A stretch of 64,000 nt of DNA from Agarivorans sp. Alg241-V36 (GTDB lineage Bacteria; Pseudomonadota; Gammaproteobacteria; Enterobacterales; Celerinatantimonadaceae). Within the stretch, counting starts at the first letter, position 1. Each line of letters begins with the position of its first letter. Location: positions 1 to 64,000 of the forward strand of contig NZ_UNRE01000003.1 of the NCBI RefSeq assembly GCF_900537085.1. The letters are read 5' to 3'. Made by a program: the position numbers and the translations under genes. Positions 49,395-59,256 of the stretch are shown piece by piece. The notes beneath the pieces are model-generated. The model ran no database searches and was not told the origin of the DNA. It saw only the letters and a program-made list of their open reading frames with translations.

Positions 49395-49933
49395 TCACAC
49401 AGCTCAAATTTAGCAACAAACTCATCGAGTGTAACAGCCAGCACTCGGTCAATCCCCTTACCTAATTGTTCTAACACTACCTCACCAGACTCATTATCGA
49501 TGCTTACGACTTGCATCTCATCTTCGGTACTGGCAATAAACACGGTCTCTTTTTGCTTCAAACGACGCTGCATCAATACATGGCCAATGATGTTCTCGAG
49601 TAACATATCGAAATCTTGCTCATTCCAGGCTTGAACCAACTCAATGCGATTATTTTGAAAATCTACCGCTAGGGTTTCAGAAAAATAATCACCGTAAAAC
49701 GCCTTAATACTGGGGTGCAAAGCTATTTCTAGAGCACGCTCAATTCCTGAAAAATCGCCTTTGGTCTCGCGCAACACCGGTTTCCAACTCACTTCTTGTT
49801 GCTCAGGCTCTCCAATAATACAAGGAGACAGCCATTGTTCATCATACTCAACCGTTGGATAAGCACTGTTTTGCCAATGTTGTTCAAACTTATTAAAAAC
49901 CAGAGATAATGGTTGTGATATAGGGCTGCTCAT
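49391..49933 (-). CDS. syd: SecY-interacting protein Syd
   Basis: A 180-aa cytosolic protein that binds SecY and is thought to proofread SecYEG complexes. PCIIGEPEQQEVSWKPV, ERALEIALHPSIKAFYGDYFS and ENIIGHVLMQRRLKQKETVFIAS match E. coli Syd segments. It starts at ATG 49933. It is divergent from queF, the E. coli arrangement. Confidence 0.95.
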   Translation of the reverse strand: MSSPISQPLSLVFNKFEQHWQNSAYPTVEYDEQWLSPCIIGEPEQQEVSWKPVLRETKGDFSGIERALEIALHPSIKAFYGDYFSETLAVDFQNNRIELVQAWNEQDFDMLLENIIGHVLMQRRLKQKETVFIASTEDEMQVVSIDNESGEVVLEQLGKGIDRVLAVTLDEFVAKFELCD

Positions 49934-49993
49934 AGATGTGTTTCACTAAGAATTAAGATAAACTAAGCCTAACTAATTCCATGTAACAACACC

Positions 49994-50857
49994 ATGAAAA
50001 AGCAGCCTTTAGACACTTCGCAACAGTTAAAAGACAGTTTGAGTCTCGGTAAACCCACCGATTACATTAGCCACTACTCTCCCGAGTTGTTACAAGGCGT
50101 ACCTAGAACCTTAAATCGCCAGCAGATTAATTTAGATGAAAGTAAAGCCTTGCCTTTTACAGGCTATGACTTGTGGAACTTATATGAACTATCTTGGCTA
50201 AATCCAGCGGGCTTACCCGTTGTCGCGGTCGCCGAGGTAAAAGTAGCGGCTAGCTCGCGCTGCTTAATCGAGTCAAAATCATTCAAATTGTATTTAAATA
50301 GCTTTAACCAAAGCCACTTTAATAACTTTGAAGAACTTGCTGCGACTCTTAAGAAAGATCTGGAAACCTGCGCTGAAGGTGATGTAGAAGTAAAGCTGTT
50401 ACCCATCTCAAGTCAAATAGATGCAAGGCAAATTCCTGGCGTTAACATTGACCAACAAGAGATTAGCATTAGCGATTATGACCTAGACCCAAGCCTTTTA
50501 GATAACGCAGCCGACCCGCAGCAAGAGGTAAGTGAAACGCTAAATAGCCACTTATTAAAATCAAACTGTCTAATCACCAACCAGCCAGATTGGGCCAGTG
50601 TTTATATCGATTATCAGGGACCAAAAATAAGCCAGGAAGCACTACTTCGTTACCTGGTATCATTTCGTGAGCACAACGAATTTCACGAGCAATGTGTAGA
50701 GCGTATCTTTTACGACATTATGCAGTTTTGCAAACCCAATAGCTTAACTGTTTATGCGCGTTACACTCGCCGCGGTGGATTAGACATAAACCCTATGCGC
50801 TCTAATGATCCCAAGGTAGACGCAAAATTAGGCAACTGGCGTTTACTACGCCAATAA
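49994..50857 (+). CDS. queF: NADPH-dependent 7-cyano-7-deazaguanine reductase
   Basis: Reduces preQ0 to preQ1 in queuosine synthesis. It is the long bimodular form, 287 aa (E. coli 282), made of two T-fold halves. The QueF motif [14 protein letters not shown] lies near 90-103; the catalytic Cys is C192 ([16 protein letters not shown]). It starts at ATG 49994, 60 bp from the divergent syd start. Confidence 0.96.
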   Translation: MKKQPLDTSQQLKDSLSLGKPTDYISHYSPELLQGVPRTLNRQQINLDESKALPFTGYDLWNLYELSWLNPAGLPVVAVAEVKVAASSRCLIESKSFKLYLNSFNQSHFNNFEELAATLKKDLETCAEGDVEVKLLPISSQIDARQIPGVNIDQQEISISDYDLDPSLLDNAADPQQEVSETLNSHLLKSNCLITNQPDWASVYIDYQGPKISQEALLRYLVSFREHNEFHEQCVERIFYDIMQFCKPNSLTVYARYTRRGGLDINPMRSNDPKVDAKLGNWRLLRQ

Positions 50858-50871
50858 AAGGTAATGATTTT

Positions 50872-53046
50872 TTGAGAGTTCAAGCTTGTTTAACGGGTAT
50901 ATTTGCCTTAATTGCGTGCCTAGTAAGCTTTAATACTTTTGCTTACGAGCACGGTTTTGTTCATGTACCCAAAGCACTAGAGCCGCTGCGTCAACTGCTG
51001 ATTGCTAATCCTCGTGAATGCGTAAGACAAACCGGGCAACAGCTCAGCAATCAGCAACAAGCTTCTCAAAATGCCGAGTCGCAAAGCGTGACTTTACTAA
51101 GTTATCAACTTGGCGCGCTATGCGCTTACCGTATTCAAGATACCCAGCTAGCGCAGCAATACATTCACCAAGCCATTACATTAGCTAAAGAACAGCAACA
51201 TCAAGCTCATCTTACTCAGGCTTACATCATTGCGGCACTCATTCTGAGCGATGATCCAAACCAAGCAAGCGAAACAGAAACTTACATCAACCTGGCGCAG
51301 ACCAATTTAGATAAACTCAAAATTTTCCCTTTGCCTAACATGCGCTTTCAACTTCAAAAAGTATTAGCGCTTTATCACCTAAACCAAGGCAAAAGCAACG
51401 AGGCGAAAACATACTTACTTAAGGCAAAAGAAGAAGCATACGCCAGTAAATCACCTATATTACGCGCCTGGTCAGAGGCATTACTCGCCAATTATTACCT
51501 CGCAAATAGTCAGCCAGAGCTAGCTCTTAGCCATTTAAGTGAAGCAGAGCTCGACCAACAAGACGTCAATAGCAATGAAGCGCTGTTGCTCACCAGCATG
51601 CTCCAAGCCAATATCGCGCGGGTTTACCTTGGACAAGGAGAGCTAGCAATAGCTCAACAAATTCAACAAGATGCAATTGCCAATGCGGTTGACCTAGGAA
51701 ACTTTGACTTACAAGCCCAAGAAATTGCCACCTTGGGCAATATGTCTGAACTAGCCGGTGACATAGATGCAGCACTGGTGCACTACCTCAATGCTAAAGA
51801 AATTGCCAAAGCCAATAACAACCTCCCCTTGCTAGCAAACATTGAGTTGCAACTCGGCAAAACCTATATGGAGTTATCAGACTACACGCCGGCACTGGTT
51901 CACTTACAAATTTCGCGACAGCTTTTTATTAGCTTAAACCAACCCAACATGTTGCTTCGTAGCTTGTTGTTGTTAGGCGAATTGCACATTAATAACAATG
52001 AAAACGGCCTAGCTATCTTGCAGTTAGAAAAGGCCGAACAATTAGCCAATACAATGGGATTAAGCAGTAGCCACAGTAAAGTGTACAAACTGCTTACCCA
52101 AGCCTATGAGAAAAATGGTAATTACGCACTGGCCTTAGAACAGTTCAAGGTATATCACAGCTTAAATCAGCAATATCAACAGATTCGTAATGAGCTTAAA
52201 CGAGAGCAGTTTAAGCAGCACTATCAATACATAGAGCAAGCCCAGCAACTATCTGACCTGACTCGTGAAAAAGCGATCATTTTGCAACAAAGTAACTTTC
52301 AGCAGCTGGTGCTAGTGCTGGTTTGTGTGTTTGGCATCATGTTACTGTTTTTATTCTTGGTTACTCGACAAAAATTACTAAGCCGCAATGCTTCTCTTAA
52401 CGACTTAAGTCATCAGCTCAATCACCACCCTGTCACTGGCTTACAACAGTTAGCAAATAGCGAAACACCTTTAGTATGTTTACGTGACAAACTAACCGAC
52501 AAACAGCAAGCTCGTGTTCTAGTCATGCTTTCTATTGAGAGTATCAATCTAACCAGCCAGCAGACTCTAGGCTTTAAAGCTCAGCGAGACTTAATCAAAC
52601 ACTTCATTGAAGCTTTGGTTGAGGGCATAGAAGGCGATTTTCACTTGGGTCATATCAGTGATAAGCAAATGGTGCTATGCATAGAGCAAGAAAGCTTAAG
52701 CCCACAACAAATAAGTGAACAACTGAGTGGTCGAGCCAAAATTTGTGCAGAGCAGCAAAAAATAGAGCTTATTTTGGCCATTGGTTGCTGTAGCTTGCCA
52801 TTTTTAGCTAAAGCTAAAGATGCTATTGACGATATAGGTATGACCGAAGTTGTATGGTTAGCACTTGAAGGTGCCCAACAGCTTTGTAAACAGACAAATC
52901 AAAACCAATGGGTAGAGCTTACGGCGATGAGTGGTTCACACGCTGCATTTTTCTGCAGCGACGTCACCGAAGATGTGAAACAAGCCATTGCCAAAGGCTT
53001 AGTGAAAGTAAACGCTTCCAGCGATAAGAGCTTAATAAATTGGTAA
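50872..53046 (+). CDS. Periplasmic TPR protein with TM segment and degenerate GGDEF domain
   Basis: A 724-aa protein. The signal peptide (about 1-24, IFALIACLVSFNTFA) precedes a large periplasmic array of TPR helices (about 50-440) and a TM segment (about 477-497, LVLVLVCVFGIMLLFLFLV). A cytoplasmic domain of about 190 residues aligns by layout with GGDEF: HHPVTGLQQL stands for DxLTGLxNR, but the GG[DE]EF loop reads HISDKQ. So it cannot make c-di-GMP and may be a regulatory partner. The start is TTG with AAAAGG upstream. It follows queF by 14 bp and precedes an active GGDEF gene. Confidence 0.8.
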   Translation: MRVQACLTGIFALIACLVSFNTFAYEHGFVHVPKALEPLRQLLIANPRECVRQTGQQLSNQQQASQNAESQSVTLLSYQLGALCAYRIQDTQLAQQYIHQAITLAKEQQHQAHLTQAYIIAALILSDDPNQASETETYINLAQTNLDKLKIFPLPNMRFQLQKVLALYHLNQGKSNEAKTYLLKAKEEAYASKSPILRAWSEALLANYYLANSQPELALSHLSEAELDQQDVNSNEALLLTSMLQANIARVYLGQGELAIAQQIQQDAIANAVDLGNFDLQAQEIATLGNMSELAGDIDAALVHYLNAKEIAKANNNLPLLANIELQLGKTYMELSDYTPALVHLQISRQLFISLNQPNMLLRSLLLLGELHINNNENGLAILQLEKAEQLANTMGLSSSHSKVYKLLTQAYEKNGNYALALEQFKVYHSLNQQYQQIRNELKREQFKQHYQYIEQAQQLSDLTREKAIILQQSNFQQLVLVLVCVFGIMLLFLFLVTRQKLLSRNASLNDLSHQLNHHPVTGLQQLANSETPLVCLRDKLTDKQQARVLVMLSIESINLTSQQTLGFKAQRDLIKHFIEALVEGIEGDFHLGHISDKQMVLCIEQESLSPQQISEQLSGRAKICAEQQKIELILAIGCCSLPFLAKAKDAIDDIGMTEVVWLALEGAQQLCKQTNQNQWVELTAMSGSHAAFFCSDVTEDVKQAIAKGLVKVNASSDKSLINW

Positions 53047-53162
53047 ACTTATGCAAACACCAGCCCTAAAATGATGGCACTTGGGCTGCTGTAGTTATCA
53101 AAGATCTCATGTTATGCTAACTTTTAATATGTTAGGCACGCTAGGAAGTATTGGTTTAAACG

Positions 53163-54755
53163 ATGAGCGATATCATCACTATTAAGAAGCGACTTGCGTT
53201 GGTGAGAAACGAAATAGACAGTTCCAACAAAAATCCTTCAAACCAAGATGCAAAGGTTAGAATGGAAAAAAAAGCAATAAGCCAGCTAATTTCTCGCCTA
53301 TCAAAAATTTGTTATGGCCTAGACGAACAGCTCGATCAAAAACTTGAGCAACTTATCCAAGAAGTTGAAAGTAATGAAGACCTGTCGGCTATTTCTCAAT
53401 ACCAAAACGAATTAGATGGGCTATTCAAGCAACACAGTGAAACATTAAAAACACTACTGGCACACAATCAACGAATCATTAAAACATCGGGTGAATCGCT
53501 CAAACGTATCAACGGATTACCGCCGCAATTACGTCGCAAACTCACCGACTTTTTAGAACAAGAGCCTGCTTATTCTCACAACGACAATCAGCAACGCCTT
53601 GAACAGCTCTTAAATTACTATTACCAAGCGCTGATTAACAAACCTGCGCTGGGCGGCGCTCCATTTTCAAATGACTCAACGCCAGCAGTAAAACCCAAAG
53701 AAAGCATTCTAAATAATCGCCTACACAAGCGTATTTGTGATGATCTACAGCGGTTAATCACCGAATTAGATTACACCGGCGATGTGGGCACCAAGCTAGG
53801 CCAAGTTCGCTCAGATCTGCTCGTTGGCATTGAACCTGATGAGCTGCCAAGCTTGTGCGTTAAAGTTATTCAGTTAGTTATTGAAGGCAGCCGTGAAGAG
53901 CGCAAAGCTTCACAAGAGTTCTTATATTCACTCAATGAAAGTTTGGGTGGAGTGCATGACCAGTTTAATGACTCCTTAAGCCAAACTAAGTCTATTCATA
54001 AAGACCAAAAACAAAATGACGGTTTACTTAAAAACCGTTTGCTAGAATTAGGCGCCGAAGTTCGTTCTAGCAACGACCTTGATACTCTTAAAAACTCAAT
54101 TCAAAATCGCTTAATTCAAATTGCCGATGTGTTCAAAGAAAAAGAACAACTTGAGCAAAAAACTTCTGAGCTATTAGATGAACTGGGTAATGTTGAATTA
54201 AAACTGCGCTTAGTGCGGGAAGAAACCCACGAGTACAAAAAACGCCTTAATGCGCATAAACACAAACTGTTTATAGATAGCCTAACCCAAGTTTACAACC
54301 GTGCAGCCTTGGATGAACGACTAGAGCTTGAGTACAAGCGCTGGAAGCGTTACGGCTACAATCTCGGCATGGCGGTTATCGATATTGACCACTTCAAGTC
54401 GATTAACGATAAATTTGGCCACATGGCCGGTGACAAAGCACTTAAAGTGATTGCCCGAGCCTTGCAAAATAACCTAAGAGACACCGACTTTTTAGCGCGT
54501 TTTGGTGGCGAAGAATTTGTACTGCTTATGCCAAATATTTCTCCCGATGCGGTAATGGTGCCGCTAGACAACATACGAGAGCAAATAAAGGCTTTACCGT
54601 TCAGGTTTAAAGACCAGCAAGTGTCTATCACGGTTTCTATAGGCGCGACCTTGTTTAAAGAGAGCGACAAACCACTAGATGCCTTTGAACGTGCCGACCA
54701 AGCACTTTATGAATCTAAAAGTAGTGGTCGTGACAAAGTTAACATAATCAGCTAG
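53163..54755 (+). CDS. GGDEF-domain diguanylate cyclase with long coiled-coil N-terminus
   Basis: A 530-aa cytoplasmic protein. Residues 1-360 are highly helical, with charged heptads (about 310-365 a clear coiled coil leading into the catalytic domain). The GGDEF domain starts DSLTQVYNRAALDERLE, has the active site GGEEF at 448-452, and RDTD five residues before it as the I-site. It should synthesise c-di-GMP with feedback inhibition. It starts at ATG 53163, 116 bp after the TPR/degenerate-GGDEF gene. Confidence 0.92.
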   Translation: MSDIITIKKRLALVRNEIDSSNKNPSNQDAKVRMEKKAISQLISRLSKICYGLDEQLDQKLEQLIQEVESNEDLSAISQYQNELDGLFKQHSETLKTLLAHNQRIIKTSGESLKRINGLPPQLRRKLTDFLEQEPAYSHNDNQQRLEQLLNYYYQALINKPALGGAPFSNDSTPAVKPKESILNNRLHKRICDDLQRLITELDYTGDVGTKLGQVRSDLLVGIEPDELPSLCVKVIQLVIEGSREERKASQEFLYSLNESLGGVHDQFNDSLSQTKSIHKDQKQNDGLLKNRLLELGAEVRSSNDLDTLKNSIQNRLIQIADVFKEKEQLEQKTSELLDELGNVELKLRLVREETHEYKKRLNAHKHKLFIDSLTQVYNRAALDERLELEYKRWKRYGYNLGMAVIDIDHFKSINDKFGHMAGDKALKVIARALQNNLRDTDFLARFGGEEFVLLMPNISPDAVMVPLDNIREQIKALPFRFKDQQVSITVSIGATLFKESDKPLDAFERADQALYESKSSGRDKVNIIS

Positions 54756-54762
54756 TTAGTTT

Positions 54763-54788
54763 AGCGTTGAGTTGAGAAACTCAACGCT
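54763..54788 (+). repeat. Hairpin after the GGDEF gene
   Basis: Perfect 11-bp stem AGCGTTGAGTT (54763-54773) and AACTCAACGCT (54778-54788) with loop GAGA, seven bases after the stop. No T-run follows (ATCCCCTCTCC), so termination would be weak or Rho-assisted. Confidence 0.7.
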
Positions 54789-54847
54789 ATCCCCTCTCCT
54801 CACGCTATACTCTAGATTGCGATCCGCAAATTACCCGTGAGGTGTCG

Positions 54848-56209
54848 ATGATTACCCATATAAACCCTGTGGGCAGTATGAACTTACTGTCAAAGCTCGA
54901 AGTAGATCAACTCACCTTAAGTGCCTCAGAAGATATTTATTTATTGTACCGAAACTGCAGCTTAGCAGTGCTCAACTCTGGCAGTAAAACCGACAGCAGT
55001 CGCGAGATACTAGAACGTTATAAAGACTTTGAGATTAACGTACTAAGCCGTGAGCGCGGGGTAAAGCTGGAGCTCGCCAACGCCCCTGAAGATGCCTTTG
55101 TTGATGGCGAAATCATTCGCGGTATTCAAGAACATTTGTTTAGTGTACTTCGCGACATTTTATATGTTTCTAACGAAATCAAAGAACAAGCCCACCTCGA
55201 TCTCAATCAATCGTCACACATTACCAACTTAGTGTTCTCGATGCTGCGTAACGCTAGAGTAATTCACCCTAGAACCGAGCCAAACTTGGTAGTGTGTTGG
55301 GGTGGCCATTCCATCAATGATGTTGAATACCAATATACCCGTGAAGTAGGCAGCCAACTGGGATTACGCGAGTTAAATATTTGTACCGGTTGTGGCCCAG
55401 GCGCCATGGAAGGTCCAATGAAAGGGGCTGCGGTAGGACACGCCAAACAACGGGTTAACGATGGTCGCTACATTGGCTTAACAGAACCCAGTATTATCGC
55501 AGCCGAGCCACCTAACCCAATAGTCAACGAATTAATCATTCTGCCCGACATAGAGAAACGCTTAGAAGCCTTTGTTAGAACCGGCCACGCTATTGTTATC
55601 TTCCCAGGTGGAGCAGGCACAGCCGAAGAATTATTGTATATTCTTGGCATAATGCTACACCCTGAAAATGCCCGCCAACCTTTGCCTATTGTACTCACTG
55701 GTCCTAAATCTAGCGAAGAGTACTTCAAAAGCATTGATGAGTTTATTGGCGCAACATTAGGACACGAAGCACAGCAACGCTATCAAATAATCATTGATGA
55801 TTCGGCCCGAGCAGCCCAAGTCATTAAGCAAATGATGCCTAAGGTAAAAGACTACCGTCGCGCAATTGGTGACGCCTATTCCTTTAACTGGAGCTTAAAA
55901 ATCGATAGTGATTTTCAACATCCTTTTGAGCCACTACACGAGAATGTCGAAAAGCTTAATTTACACTTCGACCAAGCTCCTCAAGATCTAGCCGCAAACT
56001 TACGCAGGGCATTTTCTGCCATTGTAAGTGGTAACGTTAAAGATGAAGGCATTAAACAAATCGAAAAACATGGGCCTTTTATTATTGACGGTGACCCTAA
56101 GATAATGAAAATGTTAGATAAACTGCTAAAAGATTTTGTCGCTCAACACCGCATGAAACTACCCGGAAGCAAATACGAGCCCTGCTATAAGGTTGGAAAA
56201 GCTAAATGA
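54848..56209 (+). CDS. ppnN: Pyrimidine/purine nucleotide 5'-monophosphate nucleosidase
   Basis: LOG-family enzyme (YgdH) that splits nucleoside monophosphates into base and ribose 5-phosphate; in E. coli it is allosterically activated by ppGpp. It is 453 aa (E. coli 454). The N-terminus [22 protein letters not shown] matches E. coli closely, supporting ATG 54848 with GAGG upstream over a GTG two codons earlier. The catalytic motif [15 protein letters not shown] is present near residue 255. Confidence 0.94.
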   Translation: MITHINPVGSMNLLSKLEVDQLTLSASEDIYLLYRNCSLAVLNSGSKTDSSREILERYKDFEINVLSRERGVKLELANAPEDAFVDGEIIRGIQEHLFSVLRDILYVSNEIKEQAHLDLNQSSHITNLVFSMLRNARVIHPRTEPNLVVCWGGHSINDVEYQYTREVGSQLGLRELNICTGCGPGAMEGPMKGAAVGHAKQRVNDGRYIGLTEPSIIAAEPPNPIVNELIILPDIEKRLEAFVRTGHAIVIFPGGAGTAEELLYILGIMLHPENARQPLPIVLTGPKSSEEYFKSIDEFIGATLGHEAQQRYQIIIDDSARAAQVIKQMMPKVKDYRRAIGDAYSFNWSLKIDSDFQHPFEPLHENVEKLNLHFDQAPQDLAANLRRAFSAIVSGNVKDEGIKQIEKHGPFIIDGDPKIMKMLDKLLKDFVAQHRMKLPGSKYEPCYKVGKAK

Positions 56210-56224
56210 CCTTTGTTTTAGGCG

Positions 56225-57013
56225 ATGTCGAAAATGGCTAAGCAGCTTGTCATCATCGATGCATTAAACCTCATCAGGCGTATCTATGCTGTGCAGCAGC
56301 AAAGAACGCCTGATGGAGCTTTAGATAATGCCACCACTATGGCCTTAGGCAGCGCCTGCAAGCGCATTATTGCTAGCCTGAAACCTTCACACATTATTGC
56401 AGTATTCGACGGAGACCATTGCGCTTGGCGCGAACAGCTTTTTCCTGCTTATAAACAAAACCGCTCACCCATGCCAGAGCAGCTTGCCAAACAATTAGAA
56501 AACTTAAAAGACCATCTATTAGATCTCGGCGTCGATTCAGTATCAGCCCCCGATGAAGAAGCCGACGATATTTGCGCCACTATTGCCAGCAAAGCAGCAG
56601 CGGCGAACTACCCAGTAACCATAGTTTCTACCGACAGAGGCTACTACAGCCTGCTTAACCACGGTGTTAACCTGTACGACTATTTTCGTCGAGAGTACAT
56701 ATCTATTGATGAAGTAGAAAACAAATTTGGTATTACTATCTCCCAGCTTACCGACTACTGGGCCCTTGTAGGCATTAGCAGTGTTAATGTTGCAGGCGTT
56801 GCAGGAATAGGAGCCAAAAGCGCACAAACTTTGTTAAACAACTACCCTGATGCCCAAGCTATACTAGATGATCCCTCACCTAATAAGCTCGCTCAGAAAG
56901 TACAAAATAGTTCCGCACAGCTTAACTTAGCCAAACAACTACTAAGTTTGCGAACTGATTTACAACTTGGCTTTTCTCTTAAGCACCTTCGCTATCAACA
57001 CCCCACCAACTAA
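56225..57013 (+). CDS. xni: Flap endonuclease Xni
   Basis: FEN-family 5'-nuclease domain protein (ExoIX, YgdG) without polymerase. It is 262 aa with LVIIDALNLIRRIYAVQ (metal Asp) near residues 8-24, VFDGDHCAWR, EEADD and STDRGYYSLL acidic clusters, and the H3TH region GVAGIGAKSAQTLL. The second ATG at 56234 is an equally good start: MAKQLVIIDALN aligns with E. coli MAVHLLIVDALN and fits the AGG spacing better. It follows ppnN by 15 bp; in E. coli sdaCB lies between them. Confidence 0.92.
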   Translation: MSKMAKQLVIIDALNLIRRIYAVQQQRTPDGALDNATTMALGSACKRIIASLKPSHIIAVFDGDHCAWREQLFPAYKQNRSPMPEQLAKQLENLKDHLLDLGVDSVSAPDEEADDICATIASKAAAANYPVTIVSTDRGYYSLLNHGVNLYDYFRREYISIDEVENKFGITISQLTDYWALVGISSVNVAGVAGIGAKSAQTLLNNYPDAQAILDDPSPNKLAQKVQNSSAQLNLAKQLLSLRTDLQLGFSLKHLRYQHPTN

Positions 57014-57026
57014 GTCCCTACACCTA

Positions 57027-57053
57027 TAAAGTCTTAATCCTTTTAGCCGTGTT
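57027..57053 (+). promoter_or_regulatory. Candidate sigma-28 (FliA) promoter for the chemoreceptor gene
   Basis: TAAAGTCT (57027-57034), 11 bases, then GCCGTGTT (57046-57053), against the consensus TAAAGTTT-N11-GCCGATAA. The -35 octamer matches 7 of 8 and the -10 keeps GCCG. It is 120 bp upstream of a chemoreceptor gene, a class usually under FliA. An inverted repeat AACCGTTT/AAACGGTT (57121-57143) lies downstream in the leader. Confidence 0.4.
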
Positions 57054-57175
57054 TTTGGGTTCATCGCAATTAAAACTAGCAAGCTACTTAACATCCATTT
57101 TTGTAGGCTATAGTGTAGTAAACCGTTTTATATTTAAACGGTTAATTCTCTTGTAGAAATTAAGGGACTAACTAT

Positions 57176-59062
57176 ATGAGCGCTAAGGCCAAAATCCTTT
57201 CACTAATGGGTTTACTCATTTCAGCTATCATCATTTTCATTTCGGTTATCGGTTTTTTAAACTTTAAATCCGCATCTGAAGTTAATTACACTAACCAACT
57301 AAATAACCAGGCGTTTTTAATATCTAAAGCCATTGAACAGAAAATGAACCGTTACTTCGATACACTTAAACTCAAAGCTTCAGAGCTGCCTTTAAGTGCA
57401 AACGGTAAAATTGATGAAAAACCGCTGGTTGACAGCTTGCACAAAATTCAAGACGCCTTAGAAGTTCTCAATGCTTACGTAGGTTTAGAGAATGGTGACA
57501 CCTACGCTGCAAGTAATGATGGCATCATTCCAAACTTCAATGCAAAGCAGCTAAATAGAGAATGGTATCGACGAGGCATGGCAAATGAACCACAGATAGT
57601 CACAACCCCCTACACAAGTAGTACTGGGGATGTGGTAATGGCTGTGGCTGTGCCAGTCATTCGAAATGGTAAGCCGGTGGCTATTCTGTCAATCAATCTC
57701 GCGCTCAATCAAATTACCACCTTCATTGACGGCCTGTCTGAGGAAAACCAGTTGTTTGTTAGCCGCGAAGACGGCTTTATTATTGCGTCTAAGTACACAG
57801 ACTACATTGGTAAAAATCTGCTTGAATTACGTCCATCCTATCGTCAATACAACGATCAAGCTTCTAGTCAGCATGACTACGAATTTGATGGTACAGCGTA
57901 CTCTGTTGTTTCTGCTAAAGTTGCCAACTTAAACTGGACGGTTTGGGCATGGGACAAATGGGAGAATATCAATCGAGCTTCCAATGACAACTTAGTGCTT
58001 ACTGCCTCAATCGCCGTATTGCTGCTGCTAATAGCACTAGCTGTATGTTACTGGGTAGTAATGAAGCTAATGTACGGCCCAATTGGTGGTGAGCCAGCCA
58101 CAATAGAGACCATTGTACAAAATATAGCAAAAGGAGATCTGCGCTACTCCTCTCAACAATCTGGCCAGGAAACCGGTATTTATCAAGCGGTGTTATCAAT
58201 GGTTAATAGCTTAACTAGCATTGTCACTGGTATTAACACTGCAACCGAGCAGCTCAATCAATCTTCTTCGTTAATTCACCAATCCGCCACGTCTGTGAAT
58301 ACCAGCTCAGAATCTCAAATGATGCAGTTAGAGCAAACCTCTACAGCAATGAATCAAATGACAGTCACCGTTGACGAAGTTGCGCGCAATGCACTGCAAG
58401 CCTCTAGTGCGGCGACAGAAGCAAATGACCAGTCGGCTCAAGGCATCAGCGTAGTCAATGAAATGAACAGCAACATTAGCTTATTAGTTTCAGGCATCGA
58501 AGAGGTGCAACAAGTGATTGGTAAGCTTGAAATGGAGACAGAGGGCATTGGTCGTATATTGGAAGTAATTAGAGGCATTGCTGAACAAACCAACTTACTG
58601 GCGCTTAATGCAGCCATTGAAGCAGCTCGTGCAGGAGAGCAAGGTCGAGGGTTTGCGGTAGTTGCTGATGAAGTAAGAAACTTAGCCAATCGAACTCAGG
58701 ACAGCACTAATGAAATTCAGGAAATGATTACCAATCTTCAAACTGAAGCTAAGAACTCGGTGTCTCTAATGGAAACCAATGCAAAAGATGCGCAACAAAC
58801 TTCTGAAAAATCGGAACTCGCTAATCAAGCGCTTAATGCGATTAGCGATTCAATCTCGGTAATCCACGATATGAATGCTCAAATCGCCACCGCTGCAGAA
58901 CAACAAACCCTAGTAGCAGCTGAAATAAACAGCAGCATTGTAGGTATAAATGATTTAGCTAAAACCACCTTTGACAGCTCAGAAAACAACAGCAAAATGG
59001 TTGAAGAGTTAAGCAACATTGCTACGCGCTTGAATAAATCAGTAGAAGTATTCAAGTTTTAA
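57176..59062 (+). CDS. Methyl-accepting chemotaxis protein with dCache-type sensor
   Basis: A 628-aa chemoreceptor. TM1 is at about 8-30. The periplasmic domain at about 35-275 has Cache features ([43 protein letters not shown]), typical of dCache_1 ligand binders for amino acids or similar. TM2 is at about 282-302, then a HAMP and the signalling domain with the conserved tip [24 protein letters not shown]. The ATG at 57176 follows AAGGGA. The ligand cannot be assigned; it probably feeds the CheA pathway encoded elsewhere. Confidence 0.93.
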   Translation: MSAKAKILSLMGLLISAIIIFISVIGFLNFKSASEVNYTNQLNNQAFLISKAIEQKMNRYFDTLKLKASELPLSANGKIDEKPLVDSLHKIQDALEVLNAYVGLENGDTYAASNDGIIPNFNAKQLNREWYRRGMANEPQIVTTPYTSSTGDVVMAVAVPVIRNGKPVAILSINLALNQITTFIDGLSEENQLFVSREDGFIIASKYTDYIGKNLLELRPSYRQYNDQASSQHDYEFDGTAYSVVSAKVANLNWTVWAWDKWENINRASNDNLVLTASIAVLLLLIALAVCYWVVMKLMYGPIGGEPATIETIVQNIAKGDLRYSSQQSGQETGIYQAVLSMVNSLTSIVTGINTATEQLNQSSSLIHQSATSVNTSSESQMMQLEQTSTAMNQMTVTVDEVARNALQASSAATEANDQSAQGISVVNEMNSNISLLVSGIEEVQQVIGKLEMETEGIGRILEVIRGIAEQTNLLALNAAIEAARAGEQGRGFAVVADEVRNLANRTQDSTNEIQEMITNLQTEAKNSVSLMETNAKDAQQTSEKSELANQALNAISDSISVIHDMNAQIATAAEQQTLVAAEINSSIVGINDLAKTTFDSSENNSKMVEELSNIATRLNKSVEVFKF

Positions 59063-59132
59063 CTAGGCTAAATAGCGCTAATAGATTTTTGTATTGTAAT
59101 CAAGCTAATACCTTAGTCTTAGCTATTTCCTT

Positions 59133-59161
59133 TTGAGTATTGCGTTAAAAAATTGTAAACT
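59133..59161 (+). promoter_or_regulatory. Probable promoter of the isocitrate dehydrogenase gene
   Basis: -35 TTGAGT (59133-59138), 17-bp spacer, -10 TAAACT (59156-59161). It lies 96 bp before the start codon and downstream of the chemoreceptor stop. Confidence 0.5.
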
Positions 59162-59256
59162 CTGTGTTGCTCGAACTCCTCAAACGTCGGGCATTAACAC
59201 GGAGTGTTACCTCCTCCCCCTTAAATAATAAAAATGCCTACGAATTAGGAAGAGAT

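Noticed and set aside
59164-59256. N-terminal extension of the isocitrate dehydrogenase
   Set aside because: Extra residues have no counterpart in the family, the start would be TTG almost at the transcription start, and a strong ribosome site precedes ATG 59257.
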